64,000 nt of DNA from Actinoplanes couchii (lineage in GTDB: Bacteria > Actinomycetota > Actinomycetes > Mycobacteriales > Micromonosporaceae), in NCBI RefSeq assembly GCF_016862075.1, contig NZ_BOMG01000026.1:62001-126000 (forward strand). Direction: 5' to 3'. The position numbers and the translations under genes were made by a program. The notes beneath the pieces were generated by a model. That model ran no database searches. It was not told the origin of the DNA and was given only the letters and a program-made list of their open reading frames with translations. This document shows, in pieces, positions 51,282 to 60,059 of this stretch (position 1 is its first letter; each line of letters begins with the position of its first letter).

Positions 51282-51703
51282 GCGACGGACGAGTCGGCTG
51301 GGCGGTCGCGTCGGCATCCTTCACCGGGTGCCGCCGAGGAACGTCCGGACTCCGTAGAGCAGGGTGGTTGTTAACGGCAACCCGGGGTGACCCGCGGGAA
51401 AGTGCCACAGAGAACAGACCGCCGGCACACGCTTCGGCGTGGAGCCGGTAAGGGTGAAACGGTGAGGTAAGAGCTCACCAGCACCCCGGGTGACCGGGGT
51501 GGCTAGGTAAACCCCACCCGGAGCAAGGCCAAGCAAGGTCACTGCCGCGAGGTGGTGGCCGGCGCAGGCGTTCGAGGGCTGCTCGCCCGAGCCTGCGGGT
51601 AGGCCGCAAGAGCACGCCGGCAACGGCGCGCCGAGATGGATGACCGCCTCCGGGCCCTCGGGCCCGGGACAGAATCCGGCGTACCGGCCGACTCGTCCGT
51701 CGC
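51282..51703 (+). ncRNA. rnpB: RNase P RNA (type A, actinobacterial)
   Basis: This is the catalytic RNA of RNase P, which matures tRNA 5' ends. Diagnostic blocks are GAGGAACGTCCGGACTCC, GGGTGACCCGCGGGAAAGTG, GTAAGGGTGAAACGGTGAGG, CTAGGTAAACCCCACCCGGA and GAGATGGATGACCGCC. The ends pair as the P1 helix (GCGACGGACGAGTCGGC with GCCGACTCGTCCGTCGC), which sets the limits. A TAAGAT hexamer at 51270-51275 stands 6 nt before the predicted 5' end and fits a -10 element. Frames over this stretch are not genes. Confidence 0.95.
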
Positions 51704-51705
51704 CC

Positions 51706-52473
51706 TCAGGACGCCCGGCTCATCGACTGCTCGGGGGCCCGGTGCGCGCCGGAGGACTCCAGGTCGACGCGGCCCGGGGCCAGTTCCACCCGCCCCTGGG
51801 CCAGCTCCACCCGGCCCTGGGTCAGGAAGCGGTCGAGTTCGTCCTGGTCCAGGGATTCCCGGTCGGCCCGGGCCTTGGCACGTTCGGCGGCGCGGGCGGC
51901 CTTCGCGCGGGCGGCCTCCTCGGCGGCCTCCTGCTTGGCGCGGCGGGTGGCGGCGGCTTTCGCGGCCCGTACCCGGGCGACTTCGGGGTCGAGTTTGCCT
52001 TTCGCCCGGACCTCGGTGATCACTTCGACCTCGCGGGCCTCGATGGCGGCGAAGTCGGGGCGGATCTTTCCAGCGACCCATTCGACGCCGGCGACCAGGC
52101 CGACGACCAGGGCGAAGATGATCCGCAGCCCGAGTGGGCCGGGTGCCGCGAAGTTCACCGCCGCCGAGATGATCACCACGATGGACAGGATCTTCATGGC
52201 GGCCCGTTTGGCGTCAACGGCCATCCCGGTGGTCTGGGTGATCGTCAGCATCGAGAGCATGGCCAGGTCGAACACCGCGGGCACGATCCAGGCGAACATC
52301 CCGGCGCCCAGCATCATCAGGTAGTGGGCCTGGTGCAGATAGCTGGCGGCGAGGGCGCCGACGAGGATCAGGTTGTTGGCCCGTTTGATGGTCCGGATCG
52401 CCCTGATCATGCCGGGCACGGCACCTTTGTTGTACTCGGTGGCGAACTGCTGCGTCAGGGTATGGTTCGACAA
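51706..52473 (-). CDS. DUF2637-like membrane protein with charged tail
   Basis: This 255-residue protein has about four hydrophobic segments (LILVGALAASYLHQAHYLMM; FAWIVPAVFDLAMLSMLTIT; ILSIVVIISAAVNFAAPGP; LRIIFALVVGLVAGVEWVAG). A long Ala/Arg/Lys/Glu helix and a short C-terminal repeat (RVELAQGRVELAPGRVDLE) follow. The membrane part resembles DUF2637/Spd-type proteins known from actinomycete elements. The likely start is TTG 52473, with AAGGG 7 nt upstream; a GTG at 52527 lacks a ribosome site. The stop is 3 bp from the predicted rnpB 3' end. Confidence 0.75.
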   Translation of the reverse strand: MSNHTLTQQFATEYNKGAVPGMIRAIRTIKRANNLILVGALAASYLHQAHYLMMLGAGMFAWIVPAVFDLAMLSMLTITQTTGMAVDAKRAAMKILSIVVIISAAVNFAAPGPLGLRIIFALVVGLVAGVEWVAGKIRPDFAAIEAREVEVITEVRAKGKLDPEVARVRAAKAAATRRAKQEAAEEAARAKAARAAERAKARADRESLDQDELDRFLTQGRVELAQGRVELAPGRVDLESSGAHRAPEQSMSRAS

Positions 52474-52588
52474 CGCGGGACCCTTCCGAAACGGCGACGG
52501 AACCGACGCTACCGGTAGCTTCCTCACGTTTCGGGCGAACCGCCAAAGAGGGCGCGACCATGACCAAGTCGCGCCCTCGGAACCGGCC

Positions 52589-54211
52589 TCAGACGACGTC
52601 GACCGGCTTCACTCGCGGATCCCCCTCGTCGGCGAAGTAGTCGTCGGGCGCCGTCCCATCCGTACCCTCAGGCGTCTTGGCAGCTCGCAACGCCACCGTG
52701 ACAAGGACCGCGACCAGCGCGTTGACCAGGACCGCGACGAACCCGACGTAGATCGTCTTCTGGGTGTCGAACCCGAACTCGGACAGCGGGAACGCCGATC
52801 CGCCGAAGTGCAGCCGCCCGGTGGCCGCGTTGGGGATCTGCCAGAGCATCCAGAAGCCGAGCGACATCCCGGCCGCCCAGCCGGCGATCAGCGCGCCCCG
52901 GTGCAGCCACCTGGTGTAGAGCCCGATCACCACGGCCGGCGCCGTCTGCAGGATGATCACACCACCGATCAGCTGCAGGTCGATGGAGAACTGCGGGTCG
53001 AGGAAGACGATGCAGGCGACCGCCCCGACCTTCACCACCAGTGAGGTGATCTTGGCGACGTTCGCCTCCTGCGCGGGGGTGGCGTCCTTGCGCAGATACT
53101 CCTTGTAGATGTTGCGGGTGAACAGGTTCGCCGCGGCGATCGACATGATCGCGGCCGGGACCAGCGCGCCGATGCCGATCGCGGCGAAGGCGACCCCGGT
53201 GAACCAGGACGGGAACTGCTGGTCGAAGAGCAGCGGCACCACGGTGTTGCTGTCCACGCTGCCGGGTTTGTTGCCGGGCAGCGGCTTCACGCCCGCGGCG
53301 ATGGCCATGTAACCGAGCAGCGCGATCAACCCCAGGAGCAGGCTGTACGCCGGGAGAGCGCTCATGTTCCGCTTGATCACGTCCCGGTTCCTACTGGCCA
53401 GGACCCCGGTGATGCTGTGCGGGTAGAGGAACAGCGCGAGCGCCGACCCGAGCGCGAGCGTGAAGTACTGGACCTGGTTGTTGGCGTTCAGGATGATGCC
53501 GTCGTTCGGGGCCGGACTGGCCTGGAACTTCGCGTCCGCGGCATCGAAGATCGCACCCCAGCCACCGAGTTTGTACGGCAGCCAGAGCACCGCCACGATG
53601 ATCACGATGTAGATCAGCGTGTCCTTGACGAACGCGATCAGCGCCGGCGCCCGCAACCCGGACTGGTAGGTGTAGGCGGCCAGGATCGCGAACGCCACGA
53701 TGATCGGCGCGTGCCGGGCGATGGTGCTCTCCCCGGTGACGCCCATCGTCTTGAGCACCGCTTCGATGCCGACGAGCTGCAGCGCGATGTACGGCATGGT
53801 CGCCACGATCCCGGTGATCGCGATGACCAGGGCCAGGGTCGGCGACTCGAACCGGCTGCGGACGAAGTCGGCCGGGGTGACGAACCCGTGCCGGTGCGAC
53901 ACCGACCAGAGCCGGATCAGGATCAGGAAGAAGAGCGGATAGATCACCACGGTGTACGGCACGGCGAAGAACCCGGCCGCGCCCGCTCCGAAGATCAGCG
54001 CCGGCACGGCCACGAACGTGTACGCCGTGTAGAGGTCACCACCGACCAGGAACCAGGTGACCCACCCGCCGAAGCTGCGCCCACCCAGTCCCCACTCGTC
54101 GAGGTGGGCCATGTCCTTGGGCGCCCGCCACTTGGCCGCGACGAACCCCATCACGCTGACCAGCAGGAACAGGAAGGTGAAGACGGCGATCTCGACCACG
54201 TGATCGCTCAT
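52589..54211 (-). CDS. Sodium:solute symporter, monocarboxylate/acetate permease type
   Basis: This 540-residue SSSF-family transporter has about thirteen hydrophobic segments. Family marks include LGGRSFGGWVTWFLVGGDLY near the N-terminus, GFVTPADFVRSRF and GIGALVPAAIMSIAAANLFT. It is closest in pattern to MctP/MctC/ActP-like permeases that take up pyruvate, acetate or propionate. The preceding DUF3311 gene, overlapping by four bases, is the usual small partner subunit. The tail is acidic (DYFADEGDPRVKPVDVV). Confidence 0.92.
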   Translation of the reverse strand: MSDHVVEIAVFTFLFLLVSVMGFVAAKWRAPKDMAHLDEWGLGGRSFGGWVTWFLVGGDLYTAYTFVAVPALIFGAGAAGFFAVPYTVVIYPLFFLILIRLWSVSHRHGFVTPADFVRSRFESPTLALVIAITGIVATMPYIALQLVGIEAVLKTMGVTGESTIARHAPIIVAFAILAAYTYQSGLRAPALIAFVKDTLIYIVIIVAVLWLPYKLGGWGAIFDAADAKFQASPAPNDGIILNANNQVQYFTLALGSALALFLYPHSITGVLASRNRDVIKRNMSALPAYSLLLGLIALLGYMAIAAGVKPLPGNKPGSVDSNTVVPLLFDQQFPSWFTGVAFAAIGIGALVPAAIMSIAAANLFTRNIYKEYLRKDATPAQEANVAKITSLVVKVGAVACIVFLDPQFSIDLQLIGGVIILQTAPAVVIGLYTRWLHRGALIAGWAAGMSLGFWMLWQIPNAATGRLHFGGSAFPLSEFGFDTQKTIYVGFVAVLVNALVAVLVTVALRAAKTPEGTDGTAPDDYFADEGDPRVKPVDVV

Positions 54212-54423
54212 GACCGGCTCCGCTTGGTCATCTGGTAGACGATCGTCGTCGTGGTGACACCGAGCAGGATGAAGGCGAACTGCAGCCAGTAGAAGAGCGG
54301 GAATCCGCCGATCCGCGGTTCGTCGTGATTGAACAGGAACGTCAGCAGCGGCACCACGATCGGCACCACGAGCAGCCAGTTCCAGGGACTTCTATCGCTA
54401 CGGGGAGGTTGCGGCTCAGTCAT
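54208..54423 (-). CDS. DUF3311 small membrane subunit
   Basis: This 71-residue protein has two transmembrane helices (WNWLLVVPIVVPLLTFLF and FYWLQFAFILLGVTTTTIVY) joined by NHDEPRIGGFP, the typical DUF3311 layout. It is translationally coupled to the symporter (ATGA), and DUF3311 proteins regularly accompany these permeases. Its exact role is not known. Confidence 0.9.
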   Translation of the reverse strand: MTEPQPPRSDRSPWNWLLVVPIVVPLLTFLFNHDEPRIGGFPLFYWLQFAFILLGVTTTTIVYQMTKRSRS

Positions 54424-54542
54424 GAGAACTCCAACATTTCGTGTGCGTTACGTCACGCTAACGAGATATCGGAGGGTCGGGCGATCCCAAGTGCGCCGAA
54501 CGGGTGTGGCGGTGCGCCGAACGGGCACACCGCCACGTTCAT

Positions 54543-55628
54543 CTATCTCAGGTGGGCCGTTTCATTGACCGAACGCACCGCGATGTTGCCGTCCGGCCAG
54601 ACGTCCATCGTCGACACACCCGCCGCGTCGAGGAACAGCCGGTGCAGGAACGCGTCGCCCGCGGCCAGCGCGTCCCGCAGGATCAGCTTGATCGGCGAGA
54701 CATGCGAGACCAGAACGACGGTCTTTCCCGGGTACGCCTGGAGCACGGTCGCCAGAGCGCCCCGCACCCGTTTCGCGACCGTCTGGAACGACTCCCCCTC
54801 CGGCGGGGCGACACTCGTCGACGCCAGCCAGGCGGCCATCTCGGCCGGCCAGCCCTCCTGCACCTCGGCGAAGGTCCGGCCCTCCCAGACCCCGAAGTCG
54901 CACTCGATCAGATCGTCCATGATCGTCACCGGCACGCCACCCGCCGCGTCGGCGATGTGCTGGGCGGTCCGCCGGCACCGCAGCAGCGGCGAACTCAGCA
55001 CCGCGTGGATCTCCGGCGAGATCCCGGCGACCCGGCCGGCCGCGGCCATCGCCTGCGCCTCGCCCTCGTCGGTGAGCGGCACGTCGCCGCGCCCCGAGTA
55101 CCGGCCCGCCGTCGTCATCGGCGTCTCACCGTGCCGGACCAGGATGATCCGGGTGGCGTCGCTCAGCGAGGCGGGCGGCGCCCACGACTTCGGCGTCTCG
55201 TCGTTTTTCAAGACGCCCGCGGCCTCGTCCATCGCCCGGTTGGCCAGCGCGTCGGCGGCCTTGTTGCGCTCCCGCGGGATCCACTCGTAAGTGACCCCGG
55301 CGAACTTGCCGACCAGCGCGGCGGCCTCGGCGGCGAGCGGGCGCAGACCGGCGTTCTTGATCTGCCAGCGGCCGGACATCTGCTCGATGACCAGCTTCGA
55401 GTCCATCTTCACGGCGACCCGCTCGGCGTTCAGCTCGGCCGCCGCCTCCAGGCCCGCGATCAGCCCCGAGTACTCCGCCACGTTGTTGGTGGCGACACCG
55501 AGCGAGTCGTACCGCTCGGCCAGCACCGCACCGGACTCGGCGTCGAAGACCACCGCCCCGTACCCGGCCGGCCCCGGGTTGCCCCGCGACCCGCCGTCGG
55601 CCTCGATGGTTACCCGCAGCCCCGTCAC
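54543..55628 (-). CDS. Bifunctional RNase H / acid phosphatase
   Basis: This 361-residue protein fuses an RNase HI domain with a histidine phosphatase. The RNase H part holds IEADGGSRGNPGPAGYGAV, VATNNVAEYSGLIAGL and KMDSKLVIEQMSG. The phosphatase part holds ILVRHGET near residue 180 and LVSHVSPIKLIL, and is related to the CobC domain of mycobacterial Rv2228c. It should cut RNA in RNA-DNA hybrids and remove phosphate, possibly in cobalamin-type metabolism. The GTG start overlaps the zinc-ribbon gene stop by four bases, as the third member of a conserved operon. Confidence 0.95.
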   Translation of the reverse strand: MTGLRVTIEADGGSRGNPGPAGYGAVVFDAESGAVLAERYDSLGVATNNVAEYSGLIAGLEAAAELNAERVAVKMDSKLVIEQMSGRWQIKNAGLRPLAAEAAALVGKFAGVTYEWIPRERNKAADALANRAMDEAAGVLKNDETPKSWAPPASLSDATRIILVRHGETPMTTAGRYSGRGDVPLTDEGEAQAMAAAGRVAGISPEIHAVLSSPLLRCRRTAQHIADAAGGVPVTIMDDLIECDFGVWEGRTFAEVQEGWPAEMAAWLASTSVAPPEGESFQTVAKRVRGALATVLQAYPGKTVVLVSHVSPIKLILRDALAAGDAFLHRLFLDAAGVSTMDVWPDGNIAVRSVNETAHLR

Positions 55629-56359
55629 AGGCCGGACTCCGCGGTACGCACCATGATCCGGCGGCACTCCTCGCAGCGGACCACCTCGTCCTTGGCCGCC
55701 GCCTTCACCCGGTGCAGGTCGGCGCCGTACAGCTCGATCCGGCAGCCACCACAGCGGCCGGCGTGGAACAGCGCCGCGCCCAGACCGGTGTCGGTGCGGA
55801 TCTTCTCGTACAGGGCGACCAGGTCCTCGGGCAGATCGGCGGCGAGCGGCGCGCGGGCCTGGGTCTTGAACTCCAGCTCCTTGGCGATCTCCGCCCACTG
55901 CTCGTCCCGCCGGCGCTCGGCGTCGGCACGCCGCTCGGCGGCCGCGGTCAGCCGGCCCTGCACCTCGGCCAGCGTCGCCTCGGCGGTCTCCCGCTGCTCC
56001 ATCAGCTCCAGCTCGGAGTCCTCCAGCTCGGACTGCCGCCGGTTCAGCGTGGTCAGCTCGTGCTGCAGACCCTCCTGCTCACGCAGCGACCCGCCCGCGT
56101 CCAGGCGCTTCTTGTCCTTCTCCTTGCGCTGCCGGACCTGGTCGATGTCCTTCTCCAGGCGGGCGATGTCCCGGTCCAGGTCGTCGACGACCACCTGGGC
56201 ACGGACCCGCTCGTCCTCGAGCGCGGAGATCTCCCGCGCGACCGCGTCGATCTCGGCCAGCTCGGGCAGCGACTTCCGCTTGTGGGCGAGCTGGGCCAGG
56301 GTGGTGTCGACGGACTGCAGGTCGAGCAGACGACGCTGCGCTTCCGGGGCGGCCTTCAC
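55625..56359 (-). CDS. Coiled-coil zinc-ribbon protein (C4-type, PF02591-like)
   Basis: This 244-residue protein has a long antiparallel coiled coil (residues about 5-175: LLDLQSVDTTLAQLAHKRKS onward) and a C-terminal zinc ribbon with Cys pairs (GRCGGCRIELYG and VVRCEECRRIMVR). It is the homologue of mycobacterial Rv2229c. Nucleic-acid binding is presumed and its partner is unknown. It overlaps both neighbouring genes by four bases, so expression is coupled to Nif3 and RNase H. Confidence 0.92.
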   Translation of the reverse strand: MKAAPEAQRRLLDLQSVDTTLAQLAHKRKSLPELAEIDAVAREISALEDERVRAQVVVDDLDRDIARLEKDIDQVRQRKEKDKKRLDAGGSLREQEGLQHELTTLNRRQSELEDSELELMEQRETAEATLAEVQGRLTAAAERRADAERRRDEQWAEIAKELEFKTQARAPLAADLPEDLVALYEKIRTDTGLGAALFHAGRCGGCRIELYGADLHRVKAAAKDEVVRCEECRRIMVRTAESGL

Positions 56360-57195
56360 GGGCGGATCTCCAAATCATCGCGAATCGCATGGACGGTCCA
56401 GGGGTCGGTGTCCAGGTCCGACACCAGCACTTCGACGCCGACCTCCGCGCGCAGCCAGGCCGCCACGTCATCGAGCCACGGCCGCTCGCTCGCCCAGTGC
56501 GCGACGTCCAGCAGCGCCGGGCCACCGGCCGCGAGATGCTCGCTGACCGGGTGGTGCCGGAGATCGGCGCACAGGTACGCGTCGGCGCCCGCCCGGGCGG
56601 CGTCGGCCAGGAACGAGTCGCCCGCGCCACCGCAGACGGCGACCGTGCCGATCAGCCGCTCCGGGTCGCCGGCCGCGCGCACCCCGGCGGCGGTCGCGGG
56701 CAGCCGCTCCGCCGCGAACCGGGTCAGCGCGGCCAGGGTCATCGGCGCCGGCAGGGTGCCGATCCGGCCCGGGCCACGGCCCTCGCCGGCGGCCGCGCCC
56801 ACGGCCGGGACCAGCGGGCGCAGCCCGGTCAGGTCCAGCCGGGCGGCGAGCGCGTCGGAGACGCCGGGGTTGGCGACGTCGGCGTTGGTGTGCGCGGTGT
56901 AGAGCGCCACGCCGGCCCGGATCAGCCGGTGCACGAGGGCGCCCTTGAACGTGTCGGGCGCGATCGACGACACCGGTTTCAGGAAGAGCGGGTGGTGGGC
57001 GACGATCAGATCGGCGCCGGCGTCGAGCGCCTGCTCCACGGTCTCCGGGACGCAGTCGACGACGCACAGGACCCGGGTGACCGGAGCGTCGAACTCGCCG
57101 AGCACCAGCCCGACCCGGTCCCAGGACTCCGCCCAGTCCCGCGGATAACGCGAGTCCAGGGCATCCACCACGGTTCGGACGGTGCAGTCGGTCAC
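56356..57195 (-). CDS. Nif3-like dinuclear metal centre hexameric protein
   Basis: This 279-residue protein belongs to the Nif3/YbgI/DUF34 family: WAESWDRVGLVLGEFDAPVT at the start, DLIVAHHPLF as a metal-ligand motif, and a late LDVAHWASERPWLDDVA with the second His. Members bind two metals in a toroidal hexamer and may act on a nucleotide or folate-like substrate, but function is unsettled. The GTG start has TAGGGT 8 nt upstream and no ribosome site. It heads the conserved operon with the zinc-ribbon and RNase H genes. Confidence 0.93.
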   Translation of the reverse strand: MTDCTVRTVVDALDSRYPRDWAESWDRVGLVLGEFDAPVTRVLCVVDCVPETVEQALDAGADLIVAHHPLFLKPVSSIAPDTFKGALVHRLIRAGVALYTAHTNADVANPGVSDALAARLDLTGLRPLVPAVGAAAGEGRGPGRIGTLPAPMTLAALTRFAAERLPATAAGVRAAGDPERLIGTVAVCGGAGDSFLADAARAGADAYLCADLRHHPVSEHLAAGGPALLDVAHWASERPWLDDVAAWLRAEVGVEVLVSDLDTDPWTVHAIRDDLEIRP

Positions 57196-57214
57196 GAGTG
57201 CAAACCCTATACCG

Positions 57215-57820
57215 CTAGGAAACCGCCCCCGGCTCGACTCGGCTCGCCGCCGCCATCGGGCTGCTCACCGCCTGCAACGCCCGCCGCCAGGGGAACTGCG
57301 GACGGTACCGGTCGGTCTGCCCGGGGTTGCCGAGGCGGCACACGTCCTCCCCGTAGAGGACGTGCACACCCCAGTCCCGCAGTTTCGCCAGGCTCTCGTG
57401 CAGCGACGGATGAAGGGCCATGACCCGATTGGTGTACGGGACGACAGCTGTCGGAACGCCGTACCCGTACCCCTCGACGAGCAGGCCGAGGACCAGTGTG
57501 TCGGTGATCCCGGCGGCCCACTTGTTGACGGTGTTGACGGTGGCCGGCGCGACGATCATCGCGGTCGCCGCGGGAAGCGTGTCCGGGTCGCCGGGACTCT
57601 TGTAGTCGGAACGTACCGGATGGCCGGTCTGGGCCTGAAGGGCTGCCACGTCGACGAACTTGCGGCCGTCCGGGGTCGTGATCACGCAGACGTCCCAGCC
57701 TTCGCTCTGGGCCAGCCCGACGAGGATCCCGACGTCCCGGGCCATCGGCGAGCCGCACACCAGCACGTACAGCACACCGGGTGAGGGGTGGGGGTTACCG
57801 GACATCACTCGATTACCCAC
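57215..57820 (-). CDS. Flavoprotein of the decarboxylase (Dfp/UbiX-like) fold
   Basis: This 201-residue protein has the FMN-binding flavoprotein fold (LYVLVCGSPMARDVGILVGL, VCVITTPDGRKFV, AMIVAPATVNTVNKWAAGIT, VPYTNRVMALHPSLHESLAK). It resembles phosphopantothenoylcysteine decarboxylase-like proteins but lacks the CTP-binding half. The start is uncertain among GTG 57820, GTG 57808 and ATG 57805; GAGGTGG precedes the latter two. It follows the XRE regulator at once, so the two are one unit. This regulator-flavoprotein pair is common in actinobacteria, with unknown role. Confidence 0.85.
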   Translation of the reverse strand: MGNRVMSGNPHPSPGVLYVLVCGSPMARDVGILVGLAQSEGWDVCVITTPDGRKFVDVAALQAQTGHPVRSDYKSPGDPDTLPAATAMIVAPATVNTVNKWAAGITDTLVLGLLVEGYGYGVPTAVVPYTNRVMALHPSLHESLAKLRDWGVHVLYGEDVCRLGNPGQTDRYRPQFPWRRALQAVSSPMAAASRVEPGAVS

Positions 57821-57821
57821 C

Positions 57822-59051
57822 TCATACGCCGACTCCCATCTGTTCAGCCAGCTCCGCTATCGGAGCGGGCGGCGTGCCCCGGGTACGCCGGAGCACGTCG
57901 GAAAGGACTTCGTGGGCGAGTGGCCGGCACCGGATCTCGGAAGGGGCGAGTCGATCGCCCTCCAGCAGCATCTCGCCCGCTCTCTCCACATCACCGATCT
58001 GCGTGTAGCCGCGAGCGATGTCGAGGTAGTGATGCGCCCGGCGTTCCGGGAGCATCGCCTGGAACCCGGCCTTGTCCATGCTCAGGTGCGCTTCGACGGC
58101 CAGGCGACCGTCGCCGAGCTCGACCGCGGTCGCGCAGCGGTGTAACTGCACGTTGGTCGGGCCGAAACTGGTCCAGTAGTGGTTGAAGTCGCCACCCAGC
58201 TCCAGTGACGCCTGATCGGCGCCGCAGAGCAGGTCACGCACGGTCGCGGCGTCCCCGATCCGGGCGGCGGCCATGGCCCCGTTCAGCAGCAGCATCCCGT
58301 ACACGGAAAGCTGGTCCGCCTTGGGCCGTTCCGGGCCGACCGGCGCCAGCCGGTTGGCGATGTTGACGTTGACCTCGAGCGACGGCCGGACCCGGCCCAG
58401 CGCGAGCAGGGCACTGCCGACCCGGTAACTGGCCAGCCCGGCCAGCAACTGATCACCGGCCCGCTGCGAGACCGCGATCGAACGGTCCGCCGCCAGCCAG
58501 GACAACTCGTGCTCGCCGACCTTGCGCAGCGCCGACGAGGCGATCTGGTAGACCTGCCCGAGCAGGTGCGCCGCGTGCGACGCCTCCTCGCTGTTCGCGT
58601 GGGCGCTGTCCGCGGCCTGCGCGTCACGCAGCAGCTTGGGCAGGGCACGGGCGAGTACGCCGTACTTCGCGTGCTGGTAGGTGAGCCACGCGTGACTGAC
58701 CGCTTTGCGCATCTCCGGCAGCGGTGGGGAATGTGGCACCGCTTGGAAGAACGCGCTCATCTGGTCATACCGCTCCAGAGCCGCCCGAATCTCCTCGACC
58801 TCAACCTGGTCGATGCAGTTCTGCGCCTCCGGCTTACGTTCCACTTCCTTGCCCAGCAACAGCGTGACATCGACCTGGAGCACATCGGCGATGTCGTAGA
58901 CAACGGAGAACTTGTCGAGCCGGCGGACCCCGCGTTCCACCTTGTCGACCCAGCTCTTGGATTTACCCAGCCGGTCCGCGAACACCTGCTGGGACATCTT
59001 GCGTCGGCCCCGCCAATAGGCGACGCGGCGGCCGATCGGCAGCTCGTCCAC
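57822..59051 (-). CDS. XRE-family regulator with TPR-like C-terminus
   Basis: This 409-residue protein has a helix-turn-helix at residues about 7-67 (RVAYWRGRRKMSQQVFADRL, GKSKSWVDKVERGVRRLD). A long helical TPR-like region follows, as in the many XRE regulators of Streptomyces and Actinoplanes linked to development or antibiotic production. GTG 59051 was chosen for the GGGGGAGG just upstream; a longer frame from 59126 has none. It is coupled to the flavoprotein gene and divergent from the prim-pol-like gene. A palindrome, TTGCAAGTTGCAA, lies between them and may be its operator. Confidence 0.88.
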   Translation of the reverse strand: MDELPIGRRVAYWRGRRKMSQQVFADRLGKSKSWVDKVERGVRRLDKFSVVYDIADVLQVDVTLLLGKEVERKPEAQNCIDQVEVEEIRAALERYDQMSAFFQAVPHSPPLPEMRKAVSHAWLTYQHAKYGVLARALPKLLRDAQAADSAHANSEEASHAAHLLGQVYQIASSALRKVGEHELSWLAADRSIAVSQRAGDQLLAGLASYRVGSALLALGRVRPSLEVNVNIANRLAPVGPERPKADQLSVYGMLLLNGAMAAARIGDAATVRDLLCGADQASLELGGDFNHYWTSFGPTNVQLHRCATAVELGDGRLAVEAHLSMDKAGFQAMLPERRAHHYLDIARGYTQIGDVERAGEMLLEGDRLAPSEIRCRPLAHEVLSDVLRRTRGTPPAPIAELAEQMGVGV

Positions 59052-59184
59052 GGTGCCTCCCCCACTCAACCAGCGGTGTCTCCGCCGGTGAGCCATCCGG
59101 TGTTGATCGCAGTGTGGACCGCCCACGTGCGCGCAGATCGCACAGCGTGTGTGATCGCCTGCTCACCGATGCTCGTAGTTTTCC

Positions 59185-59197
59185 TTGCAAGTTGCAA
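59185..59197. promoter_or_regulatory. Palindrome TTGCAAGTTGCAA
   Basis: This 13-bp palindrome in the 224-bp divergent gap between the XRE regulator and the prim-pol-like gene is a candidate operator. Its core TGCAAGTTGCA recurs exactly at 50546-50556, upstream of the TIR-like gene. Confidence 0.6.
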
Positions 59198-59275
59198 AGG
59201 GTGGATCTGCCGGTCCCAACGACGAGCGTCGGGACGGGATACGGCCCTCCAGCCCGATCCCGGGGGTATCGAGCT

Positions 59276-59908
59276 ATGCAGTGGACCAGCCGTCAGACGT
59301 TCGTCCCATCGTCAATCCTCGACCGGACGATCCTTCGCCGGGCCGCCCTGCGCTATGCCGCGCACGGCTGGCCCGTCACCCCTGGCTCCTATCTGACCGG
59401 TCACCGGTTCGACTGTGGCCGACCCGGGTGCCCGATCACCGGTTGCCATCCGGCCCTTGAGCATGGGGCCGCTTCGGCGAGCGACGATTCCACACGAATC
59501 GCCACGTGGTGGCGGCGCCGGCCGCACACCGTCCTGTTCACCACCGGATCGGTCTTCGACGTCCTGGAGGTGCCCGCCGCGATCGGCCGGCCCGGCCCCG
59601 AAGTCGGACCGGTCGCGGTGACCGCGGGCGGACGCTGGATGTTCCTGACCCGGCCCGGCGGCACACTGCGCCCCGAGCTGGAGAACCGCCTCGACGTCGT
59701 GCTGCACGGCGACGGCTCCTGGATCCCCGCGCCACCGAGCCGGCTGCCCGAGGGCCCGGTGCGCTGGCAGATCCCGCCGGGCCGGGTCCAGTGGCGCCTG
59801 CCCGCCCTCGACGAGGTGCAGGATCATCTGGTGGTGGGCCTGGCCGTCGCCCGGCCCGCGGTGGCCCGGGTTCCGAGGCAGGTGTCGACCACCCGCCGGG
59901 CGGCCTGA
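59276..59908 (+). CDS. Prim-pol N-terminal-like protein
   Basis: This 210-residue protein matches the N-terminal bifunctional primase/polymerase-like domain common in actinobacterial genomes (ALRYAAHGWPVTPGSYLTGH, then CGRPGCPITGCHPALEHGAA with a Cys/His cluster). It continues with RWMFLTRPGGTLRPELE and SWIPAPPSRLPEGPVRWQIP. These short chromosomal forms usually lack a helicase part, and polymerase activity is doubtful. ATG 59276 follows GGGGGT by about 9 nt. It is divergent from the XRE gene. A tandem repeat begins exactly at its stop codon. Confidence 0.8.
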   Translation: MQWTSRQTFVPSSILDRTILRRAALRYAAHGWPVTPGSYLTGHRFDCGRPGCPITGCHPALEHGAASASDDSTRIATWWRRRPHTVLFTTGSVFDVLEVPAAIGRPGPEVGPVAVTAGGRWMFLTRPGGTLRPELENRLDVVLHGDGSWIPAPPSRLPEGPVRWQIPPGRVQWRLPALDEVQDHLVVGLAVARPAVARVPRQVSTTRRAA

Positions 59909-59970
59909 GCATCCTCGGCCTGAGCATCCTCGGCCTGAGCATCCTCGACCTGAGCATCCTCGACCTGAGC
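59902..59970. repeat. 15-bp tandem repeat at the 3' end of the prim-pol-like gene
   Basis: GGCCTGAGCATCCTC is repeated about 4.6 times with only a G-to-A change in the last copies. The TGA stop of the gene (59906-59908) lies in the first unit, so the array forms its 3' flank. Confidence 0.9.
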
Positions 59971-60059
59971 GCGAGAACAGCTGGCATGAGACTAGATAAC
60001 CCCATCGAGGGGGATGATCACATCACCCTGAGGGAGGAAACACGCGTGAGTGAATCGCT

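Noticed and set aside
51321..51623. Protein frames over the RNase P RNA
   Set aside because: The sequence matches conserved rnpB blocks and the P1 helix on the forward strand.
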